Shown piece by piece: positions 9,035 through 22,060 of a stretch of DNA of 64,000 nt. The translations under genes were made by a program, and so were the position numbers. Every line of letters begins with the position of its first letter. Position 1 is the first letter of the stretch. The stretch is from Xestospongia bergquistia (taxonomy: Eukaryota > Porifera > Demospongiae > Haplosclerida > Petrosiidae). The notes under the pieces were generated by a model, which saw only the letters and a program-made list of their open reading frames with translations, ran no database searches and was not told where the DNA came from. Location: NCBI GenBank assembly GCA_963965975.1, contig OZ014420.1, forward strand, positions 4,614,001 through 4,678,000, written 5' to 3'.

Positions 9035-12000
9035 GTTAACATTAAAACATATAACTGATACAGGGATTATGTCTCATTTACTTCAATAGAATTGACGTCA
9101 AGTAATGCTCTAAGACTTCTTGTTAAGAGTGGTTTTGTTGTTAAAGACAAGTGGACTGAACTCACTAGTCTACTAGGTGTCTCACTGGAGGAAAGGAGAA
9201 GACTCAAGAAAATGGCCAGCAGTGATCAAGACTACCACTTTGCTTTAGAGGAAGGTTTACAATGGTGGATTACAAACAGTACTGACCCCTCTTGGGAAGA
9301 ACTCATTTCAGCTGTTGAGAATTGTGGAGATAAGGATATAGCTGTTATAATGAGAAGACAACTAGATATTAAGTATGAAGGTTAGTTATAGGCAATTTAC
9401 ATAATTTGTTAGTACTACATTATAGCTTTGCTCACTCCAAGTGAACTATTTCGTACTCATTCTGCTGATCTTAATGGTATCATTACTCCTATCCTTACTA
9501 GTGTAACTGATGTACTGTATGCTAAAGGACTGATACCATTTGAGATTAAAACTAATATGTTATCAATAACAGGAGAAGATGATCACAAAAAATCTAGTAA
9601 ATTGGTAGGTGTATTACAGAGACAGTTAAAAGCACATAGAGATCCACACCAGTATCTAGTGAATATATGTCATGTATTAAGAAACCAACAACACCAGAGA
9701 CTAAGAGAGATTACTAAGTTTATATTACAACAATTAGGTGAGTCAATTAATATATTCCTTTACCTTACTATGTACCTTACTTCATTAAGGTGAATGTACT
9801 GATGATGATACTCCGCCCACCAGTTCATTAGACCCTGATGTTCAGCAATATTGCAACATCATGGTAGACCAATACAAATACCAACCTATTGTCCCTACAG
9901 ACTGGCCACCACCAGTTGGACAAGATTTCTTTGGAAGATTAGCACTACTACAAACACAAGACAGGCATGCCACTGCTCAAACAATACTACAGAAACAATG
10001 GTGTATGTTAAGAGGACAAGTTGATAAAATACATCAAGTTACTAAAGATAAAAAAATAGATATCCAGGATGTTCTTAAACCATGTGATAGTGGTCAGTCT
10101 CTTAGAGTAGTAGTTGATGGTCCTCCTGGCATTGGTAAGACAACACTTTGTCGTAAACTGTTAAATATGTGGGCTAACGGAAAAATCACACATGGACAAT
10201 ATAACTTGGTACTTTACTGTCCTCTCAGAAATTATAAGTTGGCTCAAGCTAATGAATTAAAACAACTTCTTAAGTACACATATGATTGTAATGAAGTTAC
10301 CACTGTCACTGAATGGCTACAAAAAATACATGGAGAAGGACTACTAATAATCTTTGATGGTTGGGATGAATTAAGTACAAATCTCAGACAATCCTCACTA
10401 GCTGCTAGAATAATTCATAGAGAGATATTAGCCAAATGTTCAGTAATTGTTACCTCTCGTAGCTATGCCTCCTACTCACTTTTAAAAATATCTTCAGTTA
10501 ATAGACATATTGAAGTGTTGGGATTTTCAGAGGAGGAGATCAAAGCAGTAATCAGAGGAACATTAGAAAAGGAACCAATTCTAGCAGAGAAACTCGTTGA
10601 AGATCTTGAAATACGAGGTGATGTTCAGTCATTGTGTTATGTACCACTTGTGTGCTCCATAGTTATCTCAGTTTATCGTGATTCAGATGGACAGTTACCA
10701 ATAACACTAACAGAATTATATGAGAATTTTATCATACAAACTGTCAGAAGACTAGTTGAAATTACAAGAATTAATAATGTAGAACTTGTACAAGTATATA
10801 ACCTTGATGATTTACCATATGTCTTGGATGTACCATTTAAAGAGATCTGTCAGTTTGCCTATCTCAGTTTAAAAGATAACAATCCAAAAATGACATTCTC
10901 TTCAAGTCAACTCCATCAGTCTCTTGGTCAGTCAGTGAATAAAGGTTATCTTGGACTAATGACAACATTTATTGTAGGTATTGAGGAGAGGTATCAATTC
11001 CTTCACCTGAGTATTCAGGAATTTCTAGCAGCATGGTGGATATCTAAGTATGAGAAAACAGAGGAAGTGTTTGCAGAACATTTTTGTAATGATCACTTTA
11101 GAATGTGTCTGAGGTTTGTGGCAGGTCTAACTCATCTTGAACATGAGAGCTATCAACAGTATTTTAACAATGAAATTGACCTACAATGTGAAAAAGGGCC
11201 ATTGTTTGGATTTGAGAAGTGTTACTACTCTTATTTCTGTCAACAGAGAACAGATATCGATGTACACTGCGATTGGTTATCTCCGACAAACCAGATCATT
11301 CTTCTCTTGCAACTCTTATATGAATCACAGAACACCAAATTATGTCAAACATTATCACAATCCATAAAGAACCACTCACTGTGTTTCCGTAGAGGCAACA
11401 TAAGATCATCACTATTTGATATACTATGTGTTGGCTATTTCCTCAATAACTCTAACACAACATGGAATTGTTTGGACTTGTGGTGGTTAAATGGACAGGA
11501 CATACAAGTCCTTTCTAATACACTAAAGAACAACAACAGCCAATGTGTAAAACTAGAGATGATTCTGACATTACAACATTCTAATGTGCCAATTACATGT
11601 AAGTATTTAATGAAATTGTTTAATTCATTAAGGTTGCATAACCTTCGAGAATGTTATATATATATAGAGGCACCATCACAGCTACTACATAGTATTGCTA
11701 TAATATTATCATGTTTGATCAAGCTACAGCAATTGAAGGTGCTATCCTTTAGTATCAGACTACACTGGGAATATCTAATACCTGAGCAATATCTAATACC
11801 TGAGCTAAAGATCTTGTCTGAATTGGAAGAAAATCTATATGTCAACAATACATTATGTGAACTGGAGCTAGATATTTCAAGTGAAGTCAATAATCACTCA
11901 TCCCAATATATTATAACTGGTGGTATAGTCAATAGTGTCATTAAAGGAGTAACTAAAAACAAATCAATTCAAGCATTTTCACTTAATTGGGATAATGATT

Positions 12001-13067
12001 TTAAACCAGGACAGACAATGAATGACGGAGAGGTTTTAAAAACAATTGAACTTTTACTAAGAAATAATCACACATTAAAAGCTCTTAAACTGGCAATAGA
12101 TGATGGCTTTGTATTATCATGTGCACTGGATATAGTAGATGTGAACACACCACTTACTGCACTTGAGATTGGATACCAATATTCAGATCAAGTGGCATCA
12201 TGTCCTCCCGAAAATATAAAAAAATTAGATTGCCTAATATTACATCAGCTAGTACATCAACCATATTCACTGCCTCTTTTATTTGACTCTCATCCAAATC
12301 TTCAACAACTTCAACTATCACTAGACACAAGTGAGAGTGTTATTGAACTACTTACTATTGTACAGAATAATACTACACTTAAGGCTTTAAAAGTGAAAAT
12401 AGTGGGAAGTGACATATATGACAGTATGGGTCCAAGTTTACAAGATATGTTAACTCTAAACCAAACAATAGAATATTTTGAGATTGATACTTCAGCTTTG
12501 CAAGATTGTATTCCCAGTACTCACCTGTTATTTCTAACAACTGGTCTCTCACACAACTCCAGTCTACAAGAGTTGAGAGTACCCATTCCACTGTCAGGTA
12601 CTAACTATGAACAGCTAACAACTTTCTTTAATGTCATCTCTCACAAGAACAACACCACAGAACTAAAAGTGCAGTTTTTACTAGATTATTCATGTGTGAC
12701 CAATGATTGCAGTGATGAAGTAAAAGAAGAAAAAATGACAAAGTTGTTCTATGAACAGGGATTACCTCTTATTACAAACATGTTGAAGTTACACACAACC
12801 ATGAGAATTCTTGGTATATTGTGTAAAAATGTCAGGAAAGAATCTCAACACAACTGGACTGAATTATCACAAAACTTTTGGCAAACTATTTTTCATCATC
12901 CTTTTTTTCAGTATATTGCAGTCAATATAAGTGGGGGAGGAACTGACTCAATGTTAACAGACCTATATCACACTCTGAAATCACAAGAGAAGACATTAAT
13001 AGCCACACATACACAACAACAACCACTGAGACCTCTACCATTAATAGGATGGGGTCACACCATGTAA
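8803..13067 (+). CDS. NLR-type immune receptor: 2A leader - DEATH - CARD-like - NACHT - LRR
   Basis: Four exons, 8803-9034, 9090-9380, 9426-9737 and 9790-13067, join in matching phase 1 and give 1370 codons plus stop. Exon 1 encodes a conserved tryptophan-rich leader, a hydrophobic stretch (residues 51-66) and the 2A motif GDIELNPGP, with separation expected between G74 and P75. Exon 2 is a DEATH domain (WTELTSLLGVS ... PSWEELISAVENCGD). Exon 3 is a second death-fold, CARD-like domain. Exon 4 carries the NACHT ATPase: Walker A GPPGIGKTT (about residues 389-397), Walker B LLIIFDGWDEL (about 463-473), sensor-like VTSRS, and FLHLSIQEFLAAWW, typical of the NLR winged-helix end. Leucine-rich repeats fill the last 600 residues. 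NLRs sense microbial or danger signals in the cytoplasm. No frame damage was seen. Confidence 0.9.
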
Positions 13068-14939
13068 CAGTATTATATGTCAATAAGTGATTATTAAATT
13101 TTTAGTTGGTTTAGATATTTGTAGTATTTTAGTTATTACTATTTGTTTCCATTGCATAAGTAGGCATTAATTAACATAAGTGTATACATGTAAATTATGT
13201 TTTGGTTCAGTTTACCATGTCATTTTATTTTTCATTTAGATTACATCACTTATCTATTTAATTATATAGATTTTAGTTTCTATATAAAGAGTGAGTTGTT
13301 GTTTCTATGTAGAATTATCCATTTTTTAAGAATATCGCTATCAATTTTTAAGATCAATGTTAACATTGAAATTTGAAGACATTCACTGAATAGCTGTAAT
13401 GCAAATCATAGACCTGTATATCAACTTTGCCAATTTAAATTTATAATGTTGTATGTCGCCACATGTCAGCAAAAATCCACTTGGTATGTAAAAATTTGTA
13501 ATCCCTCAAATGTGAGTAAATTAAGTCATCAGTTATGTAGGGGTGGCATGTTTTATATCTTTCATCTTATTTTATCTTTCTTAGTCCTCTAAGTAGTTTA
13601 GATATAATATTTACACTGTACTATATAATATAATAATGATATGTGGACAGTTAAAAATAAAAAAGTCAATATTGTCTACTCCTTACTATACATACTGTCC
13701 TTACCTCTTCAGACACTTGATGATCCCATAAAACATCAAAATAATCTTTTTTAAAAAAGTTGCTAATATTTCTCCCTTACAAGTCCAATGCATGAAGTAA
13801 TGTAAGATGATGTAATGTCATGTACATATCAAGGTTATATTACACATATAATTATAACATTGTTACATACATTGTTATATATAAAGATGTTCCTTTCTCT
13901 TTATTAGGAGGATATAGGCTAAAACTTAAGACTTCTAACATGCCATATTTTGGATTTATTTCCAATGTATTTCAGAACTAAATGAAGCCAGTAAAACATT
14001 AAAAAGTAGTAATTTATTGAGCTTCATAACTGCATCATTGAATTTGTTGTATGATGTATCACTTAGTGATTTTTTGACCTTTCCAAGACGTTCAGCTCAA
14101 CCGTGAAAGGTGTGTGACTGCATTAGATGATACAGCTATGAAACTTGCTAATTTTTAGTGTTTTGCTGGCTTCAGTTAGGTCTAAACTACATTGGAAATA
14201 TATAATAGATACTGAAATTTTAATGATACAAAGACAAAATGACTGCTCAAACACAAGTTTTAGTGTGATTTCCAAAGTCGATCATCATTAGGAATATAAT
14301 ATTTAATGTTCAACCTACAGTACACTGTGTAGTATATTTATATAAATAACACAGGTTTTTGAGCATTACTCCACATTGTAATAATACATTTATAGTAAGT
14401 ATATTTATGTTTATTATCAATAAACTAATTAATGATTTTGTATAACTGAAGAGATAATAACAAATAAGATGAGAGAGAAAGTGATACTTATAACATGTAA
14501 CAATAAAGTAGTAAAGAGCATATAGTTTTTTTGTCTCTTGTATCTCTTGTTGTTGCAAGAACAAGACAAGTTAAACATCGAGGCATTGTCAAAGATATAA
14601 ACTTACAGCTTCTTTCAAGATCATTTGTCACAGTTTCTGACCATCTTTAGCTAAAACTTGACCTTTTACTTGTTTAGTTTTAGCAGCTTGTAATTTTTTG
14701 TCAAGAATTTGAAATAATTGATCATACATTGAGCAAACTCTATAGTAACATTTATGGGTAGTAATATTGATGTCACTTAAGAAGAACTTATTACCATAAA
14801 CATTACATATAATTTTGTTAGATATGAGTTTGATATAACCTGTGTTAAATTCTTATTTTGAATCAATGGTCAAAATTACAATGTGGCATAAAATCTAAGT
14901 AACAAATAAATCATCTCAAAATTTTTTATGACATTCACT
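13068..14939. other. NLR 3' flank, non-coding
   Basis: AT-rich sequence with no supported exon. Holds several possible AATAAA-like signals (for example near 13658) but no clear gene. Confidence 0.4.
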
Positions 14940-15230
14940 GTGATACATATACTACTGCTATGGTAATAACTGCAATGGCAATATTGCTGATGATATATGC
15001 TAATTGTTACTGGTCCTAATGTTGCTATAGTATTGTTTACTATGGTAAAGTTGCTATGGTAAATGCTCCCATGGTAATATTGCTATGGTAATGGTTACCA
15101 TGACATTTTTGCTATGGTAATTGTTACCATGATAAAGTTACTATATGGAAATGGTCACCATGGTAATGTTGCTATGTAATGTTTCTGTGGTAATGGCTTC
15201 CATGGTAATGTTGCCTAGTGACATATATGC
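14940..15230. repeat. Degenerate minisatellite of about 28 bp
   Basis: About ten imperfect units built from TTGCTATGGTAATGGTTACCATGG. The unit contains the internal palindrome CCATGG / TGGTAACCA, so the array is rich in hairpin-forming sequence. Confidence 0.8.
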
Positions 15231-15234
15231 ATGC

Positions 15235-17190
15235 TGATATTACTTGCTATGGTATATATATCTGGTTGCTAGAGATATTTTTGCTGGTCCAAAAGGCCTA
15301 ATATCAGTTATAACAAACAAAATTACTTTAAGTTATGTTATGAAGTCACTGATATGTCCTATATAAGTGACTTTATTGTCAGATAGTGTAATTGATGAGA
15401 TTATTAGATTTCTTCTCATGATGAGAACTAATCTTAAAATTGGTGGAGACATCAATCATATTTTGTGCAATACAGCTGCTATAGTATAATCAATGAATTA
15501 CACAACACACTCATCCATTCAATTAATAAGCTCCATTCATTAATTGAATTTAACTATTCATTATATTGGGTAAGGTTTATTTGAACCACACCTCATATTA
15601 TTTATTTAATAGCTTCAGTTTGAGAAAAGGCCTGGGGATGTATGAGCTCGGTTTGTAATTATTTGGTTTGGTAAGCTTTCACTTCAGATGATGTACTCAC
15701 TTTTGTTTGTTGCTCTAGAATTTTAAAGATATTCATTAGTTTACATACACACGTACTAGAAAACTAAGAGCCTTAGTAAGCAGAAGCAAGCAGAAATACT
15801 AGATACAAGCTAGGAAGTAGCTGTATTATGTCTTCTAGCAGGCTTAAGGAGAAAAAGGCAGTGGAGAAGTATATTATAACACCCTATTAGCAAAGTCACA
15901 ACCACAAAAAAATAAGTGCAAGGACCATGCCCACTTTTCAAGCCTAAGTAGGCACACCCACTAACAGTTTTGTGTGTGGCTTAAGTTGATCGTACCTCAT
16001 ATTTAAATTAATGCTCTTGGTTGTTTCATTTCCAGCCCAGAAACGTGTTGAGGTATAGGGCTGACAATGAGACAAGTTCATTTTGACTTCCTTATCCTCT
16101 GGATGATATATTCACCTTTTCCCCTTGTTCTCAAAGGTATAATTATATAGTACTTTAATTACAATTGCTCTCCCTACTTACTTTTCCTACTGTTCTAGAG
16201 TGTTTAATTGTGTATAATATATAGGAACGTTTAGTTACAAATACACAAAGGTTTACCTCAAGTATGTAATAATCACCAAATGTAGCACTACCAATCACTA
16301 CAGTTCATGTCATTATGTACAACTAATAGGGTATGCTGTTAACTTATACCTCAGATTTAGAGATAGATGGAGTCTTGATCCTTGATCCTGATATCCAAAG
16401 ATGCTCTAGAAATAAAAAAAAATAAATAGTAATGATGTACAAATATACTGACATTACAAAATTATATTGAGAGTATTTACATTTGGGAGTATTATGTTTG
16501 ATAATAATACTTTTGGTAATACTAGGTTATAATGTCAAGGTACCAGTTAACATTTATGCATTTTTATGATTAATATACTTACAAATATTAAGGGTTTGAT
16601 CTGCATGTATGTGGTGAATGCATGTGTATGTGTGGATGTGAGTAACAAGATACAGTAATACTGTTAAGTGATAATATCTGATATTAAGTATATGTACGAT
16701 TACACTGATATCCAAGCTTCATATCTTGAAGGATAAGAAATTATAATATCACTGACTATAATTGAGTATATTGCTATGTAATAGATTATGTTACCATGTG
16801 ATATTGATGTCCCATAAAACAAAAAATTGGCAAGAACTGGACATTATGTCATATGTTTTATAAACCTGAATGAAAAATAAGAATATTTATTTAACTTTCA
16901 TTATTATCAAAAGGATAGGACTAGTTCTAGAAAAAAGAAAAAGAATCAAGCAATATTGTGTTGAAAATGTTCACTTCTTAGTCGTCTCCATAAGCTGTCT
17001 CTAGTGACAATGATACATAAAGATATAATACATAAGTTAATCCATAGTCTATATATGTAGCATTAATGACTGTGGATATAGTAATGTGAGATGTCATTGA
17101 ACAGAATGAAGTCTTCATGAGCAATGTGATAAAATTGGCACAAAATAATTGAAAGAGTAAGATTAAAGTTGACTGATTATCTGCAGTCTA
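15235..17190. other. Non-coding stretch
   Basis: No supported exon, RNA gene or element was recognised on either strand. Confidence 0.35.
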
Positions 17191-17196
17191 CATAAA

Positions 17197-17246
17197 CAAT
17201 ACAGGTTATATAGACTGATTATCTGCAGTCTATATAACCTGTATTG
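17197..17246. repeat. Perfect 21-bp inverted repeat (hairpin)
   Basis: CAATACAGGTTATATAGACTG is followed after an 8-base spacer by its exact reverse complement. A third partial copy (GACTGATTATCTGCAGTCTA) lies just upstream at 17170-17190. Confidence 0.85.
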
Positions 17247-17576
17247 ATAGAACATTGTACAACATTTAACAGATTAGACTCTTACAAATAGTCCCAGAAG
17301 AGTGCCAGTATATAAACCCCAGTCTGTTCCTAGTGATATATAATAGGTAAACACAATGGCTAACCAATTTCACAAACTCAATATGGACCTGTGATACAAT
17401 CATACAAAGAGAGAAAACACAATCTTAATTATACAAGAGTCATGCATATTCTTCATTATCCAGGAGTTAGCAGACTATATTTTCTACTCCATTAATACCT
17501 GTAAACTACAAACATAACAATATGTAAGGTAGCATGAAAGATCTTCAATCTTCTTCATTCTTATCAGCTGCAATGT

Positions 17577-17734
17577 CAGTTTTTCAAAATTATGGCAGAT
17601 ATGCATGCTCTCATGAATTGTAGTATACTCGTGTGAATTGTAGTTTACTGACATAGTATAACTCAGTATACTGCATCAGTATACTACAATTCACGTGAGC
17701 ATGTACAGTTTGCTGCCATAATTTTGAAATGCTG
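17577..17734. repeat. Imperfect inverted repeat, MITE-like
   Basis: The left arm CAGTTTTTCAAAATTATGGC pairs with the right arm GCCATAATTTTGAAATGCTG, and the inner arms also pair (GAATTGTAGTATAC with GTATACTACAATTC). A short non-autonomous foldback element is likely. Confidence 0.75.
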
Positions 17735-17989
17735 ATATATTGATCATGCAATTATGTTTACTTGTTTTCCCATACATGACTCAACAGAAGGCAGGCCTCA
17801 ACTTGCCTTGTTTACTGTTTATGTATTTCCATCGTTGGCCTATAAAAAGGCACTGTAACTTTCAGTAAATAAGACAGTCTTTAAAAGAGTCTTAGACAGT
17901 TATAGCAATAGAGGTCCTAAATCCTGTTGTTGTAAATCCTACTCCAGACACCTTGAACCCACTGTTACTACCAGGAAGTAGTCACGGTT

Positions 17990-18090
17990 GTTACATATCC
18001 ATTCATCTATTAATGTGTATGTTAAACTGTCCGTTTGTCCATTAATCCATCCATATGTCCATCTATCAATCCATCCATTCATCTATTATA
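17990..18090. repeat. CCAT-rich low-complexity repeat
   Basis: Degenerate repeats of CCATC/TCCAT. Similar tracts occur near 1430-1520, 33510-33530 and 35855-35885. Open frames through it are Ser/His/Pro-biased and not genes. Confidence 0.7.
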
Positions 18091-18816
18091 CCATTATATC
18101 CTCTAATATGTCATCCACAATAGATCATGCTGTCTCATTCAAATATCATATTGAAAGTGAAAGTGTTTGTAAGTTTTCTCGTACTTTTGTATTAGGCAAA
18201 TTCATTATTTTGAAATATAAGATAATAAACATACACAATGGACAGATGGATCAGTGTAAATGGATAGATAATAGTCTAGTTGGGCAGATCTGTCATGTGA
18301 AAATCTTTCATATGTCCTAGGAATCTATCTAGTGTTATCATCCACTTAATATAGAGAATATACTGTAGGTACTTCTGTCAAGACAGCACATTGGACGGGA
18401 ACCATTTTCCTTAGCAGAAAATATCAGACAAGTTGAATAGATGGGCAAATAAACAGATAATAGTAATTATAGTAGATGTAATATAACTAGTAATTACTTA
18501 CTTTTATTGCATATATAATTTTATATATACCTATAATTTCTACTTTTGTTTGATCAACATTTACAATGGTTGTGTTATTGTTTTTGATCTCTCTCTTGTT
18601 CATTGGTCAACATTGTAGAGGTACTCTCACATTATCTACTTTTCTTTCTGTTTTAGATCATCTCAGAAAGCATAATACAACAGTCTTCTAGGTAACTTCT
18701 TCCATATTTATTCTCGGTTTGCTTTTTTCCATAGTTACAGACAACACAAATTAAAATAAAGCTATAAGCAGCAGTTGTTGTTGAGAAAAAGCTTGCTTAG
18801 TCTTTACTGTTTTATG

Positions 18817-19145
18817 TCTTCTTTAGTAGAAACTACTAATGATAGAAGATAACTAGCTAGCAAAACTGATAACTACTAGATACAGTCTACTAGTGTTAAT
18901 AGAAACTAAGTTTGTTTAGTAGTAAGTTAATAGTTGTAATGTTATCAAGAAATCTTTTGATGTTGTATGGATCAGTACTTTCATTGAATTGTTAAAATTG
19001 AGTGTATTATGAAATAGAATGTGTTATTAAATATAATATTAATTTGTTAAGTAAATTGTGTGTGTGAAATGTGTGTGTAGGAAATACGTTTTTAGGTTAG
19101 GCCAAATTAATTGGCTTTAATTAATGGATTTAGCAGTAGTAATTA
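18817..19145 (+). repeat. Duplicated segment, copy 1
   Basis: Closely similar to 31141-31449 in the same orientation (shared blocks such as AGATACAGTCTACTA and GGCTTTAATTAATGGATTTAGCAG). Here it lies beyond the 3' end of an LRR exon on the opposite strand; in the other copy it lies immediately upstream of an LRR exon on the same strand. Confidence 0.85.
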
Positions 19146-19487
19146 GTGGTATTAGACGTAGCGATAATATTTAATTTTATATAGCTACTAACTAGAGGAC
19201 TAACTAGAGGACTATTAATGTACAATTTAGTTTAGTTTGTTTGTTATAATTCTTTTTGTAAATATTATAATTAGCAATATTTAAATATTTGTTACTTATT
19301 AATGTAGGCGTGGTCAATTGTCAAGTAGAGTTGTGTTTCTAGAGAAGTGAATTATAAAAATTGTTAACTTTGTTAAAAGGCAAAGACCTGGAAACTAAGG
19401 TATTTAATTAATAATTGACTTATTTGAGTTTAAAATAATTCGTTTTTAGTAAAAAATACAACAACAATAGTACAAAAATAACTATAA

Positions 19488-20041
19488 TTAACAGAAATAA
19501 TTATCATTAACATACAAACTCTTCAAATTATTATTTTTAACAACAACATTTTGCAATTGTTGTTTACCTAATTCAGTTATTTTAGGACAGCCAAAAAGAA
19601 CTACTACTTCTAATGTGTTATTGTTAATGGTGACATGAGAGAGATGAGGTATATAATAATCAGTAATGTTAGTGTCATTATACAAGGCTAACCACTTGAT
19701 TATTTTGTTACCAGTTACAGCTGTTGTTAGTAAGTGGTAAGTATTTTGTAAGAGAGGTGACAAGCGAAGAAGTAGGACTTCCATTGTTTTGTTATAAGTT
19801 ACTACTTGTGATAGTTGACTGACACAGTTAGTATCAAAATGAGTGTTATATATATCAAGTCCTCTCACTTGACATTCATTAATATCAGTTAATAGTCTTA
19901 GTAAACTTTGAGGAGATAATGAGATAAGTTCAATCCACCATATTGTGTGTTGTTGTCTCTTTAATTGATGTATCACTTCTTTACATTCTGATGATGTAAG
20001 TATAACTCTATCACTAGTCCATTTAACACTTCCAGTGTCTC
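19488..20041 (-). CDS. Leucine-rich repeat C-terminal exon
   Basis: The exon opens after TTTATTTTAG at 20042-20043 and reads about 184 residues to a TAA at 19488. Repeats of the form LLRLLTDINECQVRGLDIY, NKTMEVLLLRLSPLL, GNKIIKWLALYNDTNIT and NNTLEVVVLFGCPKITELG are leucine-rich repeats of the NLR/RNase-inhibitor type. The upstream exons are not evident in the adjacent kilobase. It could be the 3' exon of the DEATH/CARD gene at 26.7-29.9 kb on the same strand, separated by the Gypsy insertion, or the last exon of a lost gene. A related truncated copy is at 31465-31705. Confidence 0.7.
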
Positions 20042-20044
20042 CTA

Positions 20045-21094
20045 AAATAAAACATAGTTACTATATAATATTCACACACAAAACAATAGCTGTACACACA
20101 CTCTGACATGCTCAACTACGATTGTCAAGGCCTAACAAAGAAGGCAACATCATTACTAGAGTAGGTTACTATAGCAACAATATACGAAGATGAACAGAGT
20201 CTACAAACGGACTGAGTATAATACTAATAATTTATTATATTAGATGATCTGAGCCAGGATGGGGATGTCACTATCTACTACTGAGACAGACACACAAGGT
20301 ACTGAACTGTCAGATAGACGTCAGTGAGGATGACTCAGTTATATCACTAGTCAAGACAATTCACAACTAAGAAGCAACACTCAAGCATGAATTATCATGA
20401 TGTCTTGTAACAGAGTTTTGTTTTTGATTGTCTTTTGTGTGTTTATATCAACTGATTTACGTTTCTCTTTTACTTTACAAATGTGATGATCTAATAAAAC
20501 AATATATTTAGTGTTGTGATATAATAGCATAATGTATATTGTTTATAATTTACTTCAATATTTTTGAAACAATAATTATTTGACAATATCCTATTAACAT
20601 TGAAGCTGGAACATGAGTGTAATAATAGTGACATCATTTCTCTATGTCAGTTAATGAGCACCAATTAACTCACATGTCATTACAATATTTTCAGATCAGC
20701 TCAAGAATATTATTGTTCTCTCCATTTCTTATATCATCATACATGACGGTACATTTATACATCTAACTGAAAATATATTGGTGAGGAATTAATTTCATCA
20801 TGTTAGTGATTGTTGAAATTCTACAACTTCTACGTTTATTTTAATATAATACATTGTAAGCTTTAAATTTTATTCTGTCCAATATTTCCACTATATTCAG
20901 TACAGTACATGTACTATACATTCATGTTAGTACATGATAATAATACTATTAACTATATATAAAACATAATACTGGCATTTCCTTTATATGAGTGAATTCA
21001 TGTATAGCTTGTCTTATGGAGCCATATGATACAATATAGTCTTCAAATGTACACTCAAATTTGTCTATATCCTGTGGACATCTTTTATAATACC
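20045..21094. other. Non-coding stretch before the Gypsy element
   Basis: No supported exon. The last bases (CAGTG, 21094-21098) are one copy of the retrotransposon's target-site duplication. Confidence 0.4.
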
Positions 21095-21098
21095 AGTG

Positions 21099-21334
21099 TG
21101 TGGTATCTCAATAACTCTTGATAGTCTTAACTTAATATTCTTTTCATGCTAATGTATTTATGCCAATATGTTATGGTTTTGTGGGTGTGAAACCACGTGT
21201 AGAACTTCTAGAATATTCTATGGATTTCCATATATAAACGTGTGTACATGTGTTTTCTGTGACTTATTACTGTTCGTCAGTACTTTCATTTATCAATCAG
21301 TTGTTTATATTTGAAGGTGTACTAGATCACTACA
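21099..21334 (+). repeat. 5' LTR
   Basis: Starts TGTGGTATCTC and ends GATCACTACA. Contains a TATATAAACG promoter-like motif at about 21231. Same length as the 3' LTR. Confidence 0.93.
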
Positions 21335-21352
21335 TTGGCGACGAGGTATCGT
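21335..21352 (+). promoter_or_regulatory. Candidate primer-binding site
   Basis: TTGGCGACGAGG directly follows the 5' LTR, where the tRNA primer-binding site of Gypsy elements lies. The matching tRNA was not identified. Confidence 0.5.
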
Positions 21353-21367
21353 AACGTTCCCACGACC

Positions 21368-22060
21368 ATGTCATCCGTTGGTAAAATTGAATCGTTTGAC
21401 CCTACTCAAGAGACTTTTCCCCGCTATGTGAAGAGAATTAAGAATTTCTTCTCCGCCAACGAGGTTGCTGATGCTAAACAAAAGTATGTATTCTTAAATT
21501 CACTTGGTAGAAAGCACTACAACCTATTGTCGAATCTCTTAAGCCCCGCTGAACCAGAAGACAAATCTCTTGATGAGCTTATCACCATGTTGACCAAGCA
21601 CTTCCAGCCTACTACATCGATCATCGCCGAATGATACTCGTTTCATTGCCGTTGTCAGACCCCTAATGAAAGTATAGCTGACTTTGTTGTTGGTTTAAAG
21701 AAGTCAATTACTTGTTGTCAGTACGAGCCTCATGTGCAAAGTATATTACTCAGAGACTGTTTCGTGTGTGGCTTGGCCCACGAGGCAACTCGAAAATGCT
21801 TGCTCACGGAGGACAATGATCTCACGTTCGATCGAGCTGTGGAATAGTCACTAGTGTGGAGAGAGCATCAGTTCAAGCAAGGCAGATGAAAATGCCGGAC
21901 AGCAAGGTATCAGTGAACCAGATGAAAGGCAAGCAGCAGACTAGTTATTTCGTCAACCCTCCCAAAGTTTGTTACCATTGTGGGGGACCTCATCTAGCTA
22001 CCACGTGTTGTTTTGTTCATGAAACGTGTTGAGCATGTGGCCATATTGCCAGAGTGTGTC
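21368..22060 (+). pseudogene. Gypsy gag, interrupted
   Basis: ATG at 21368 starts a capsid-like sequence (FDPTQETFPRYVKRIKNFF; LLSNLLSPAEP). It meets TGA at 21632 and later a TAG at about 21845, with further stops. Near 21970-22060 two CCHC zinc knuckles are visible (CYHCGGPHLATTC and a second with an in-frame TGA after its first cysteine). Gag forms the particle and binds RNA. The copy cannot make full-length Gag without readthrough. Confidence 0.8.

Noticed and set aside
17988-18320. A 110-residue open frame on the plus strand
   Set aside because: It is mostly translated CCATC-type simple repeat, rich in His, Ser, Ile and Pro, with no domain or splice context.
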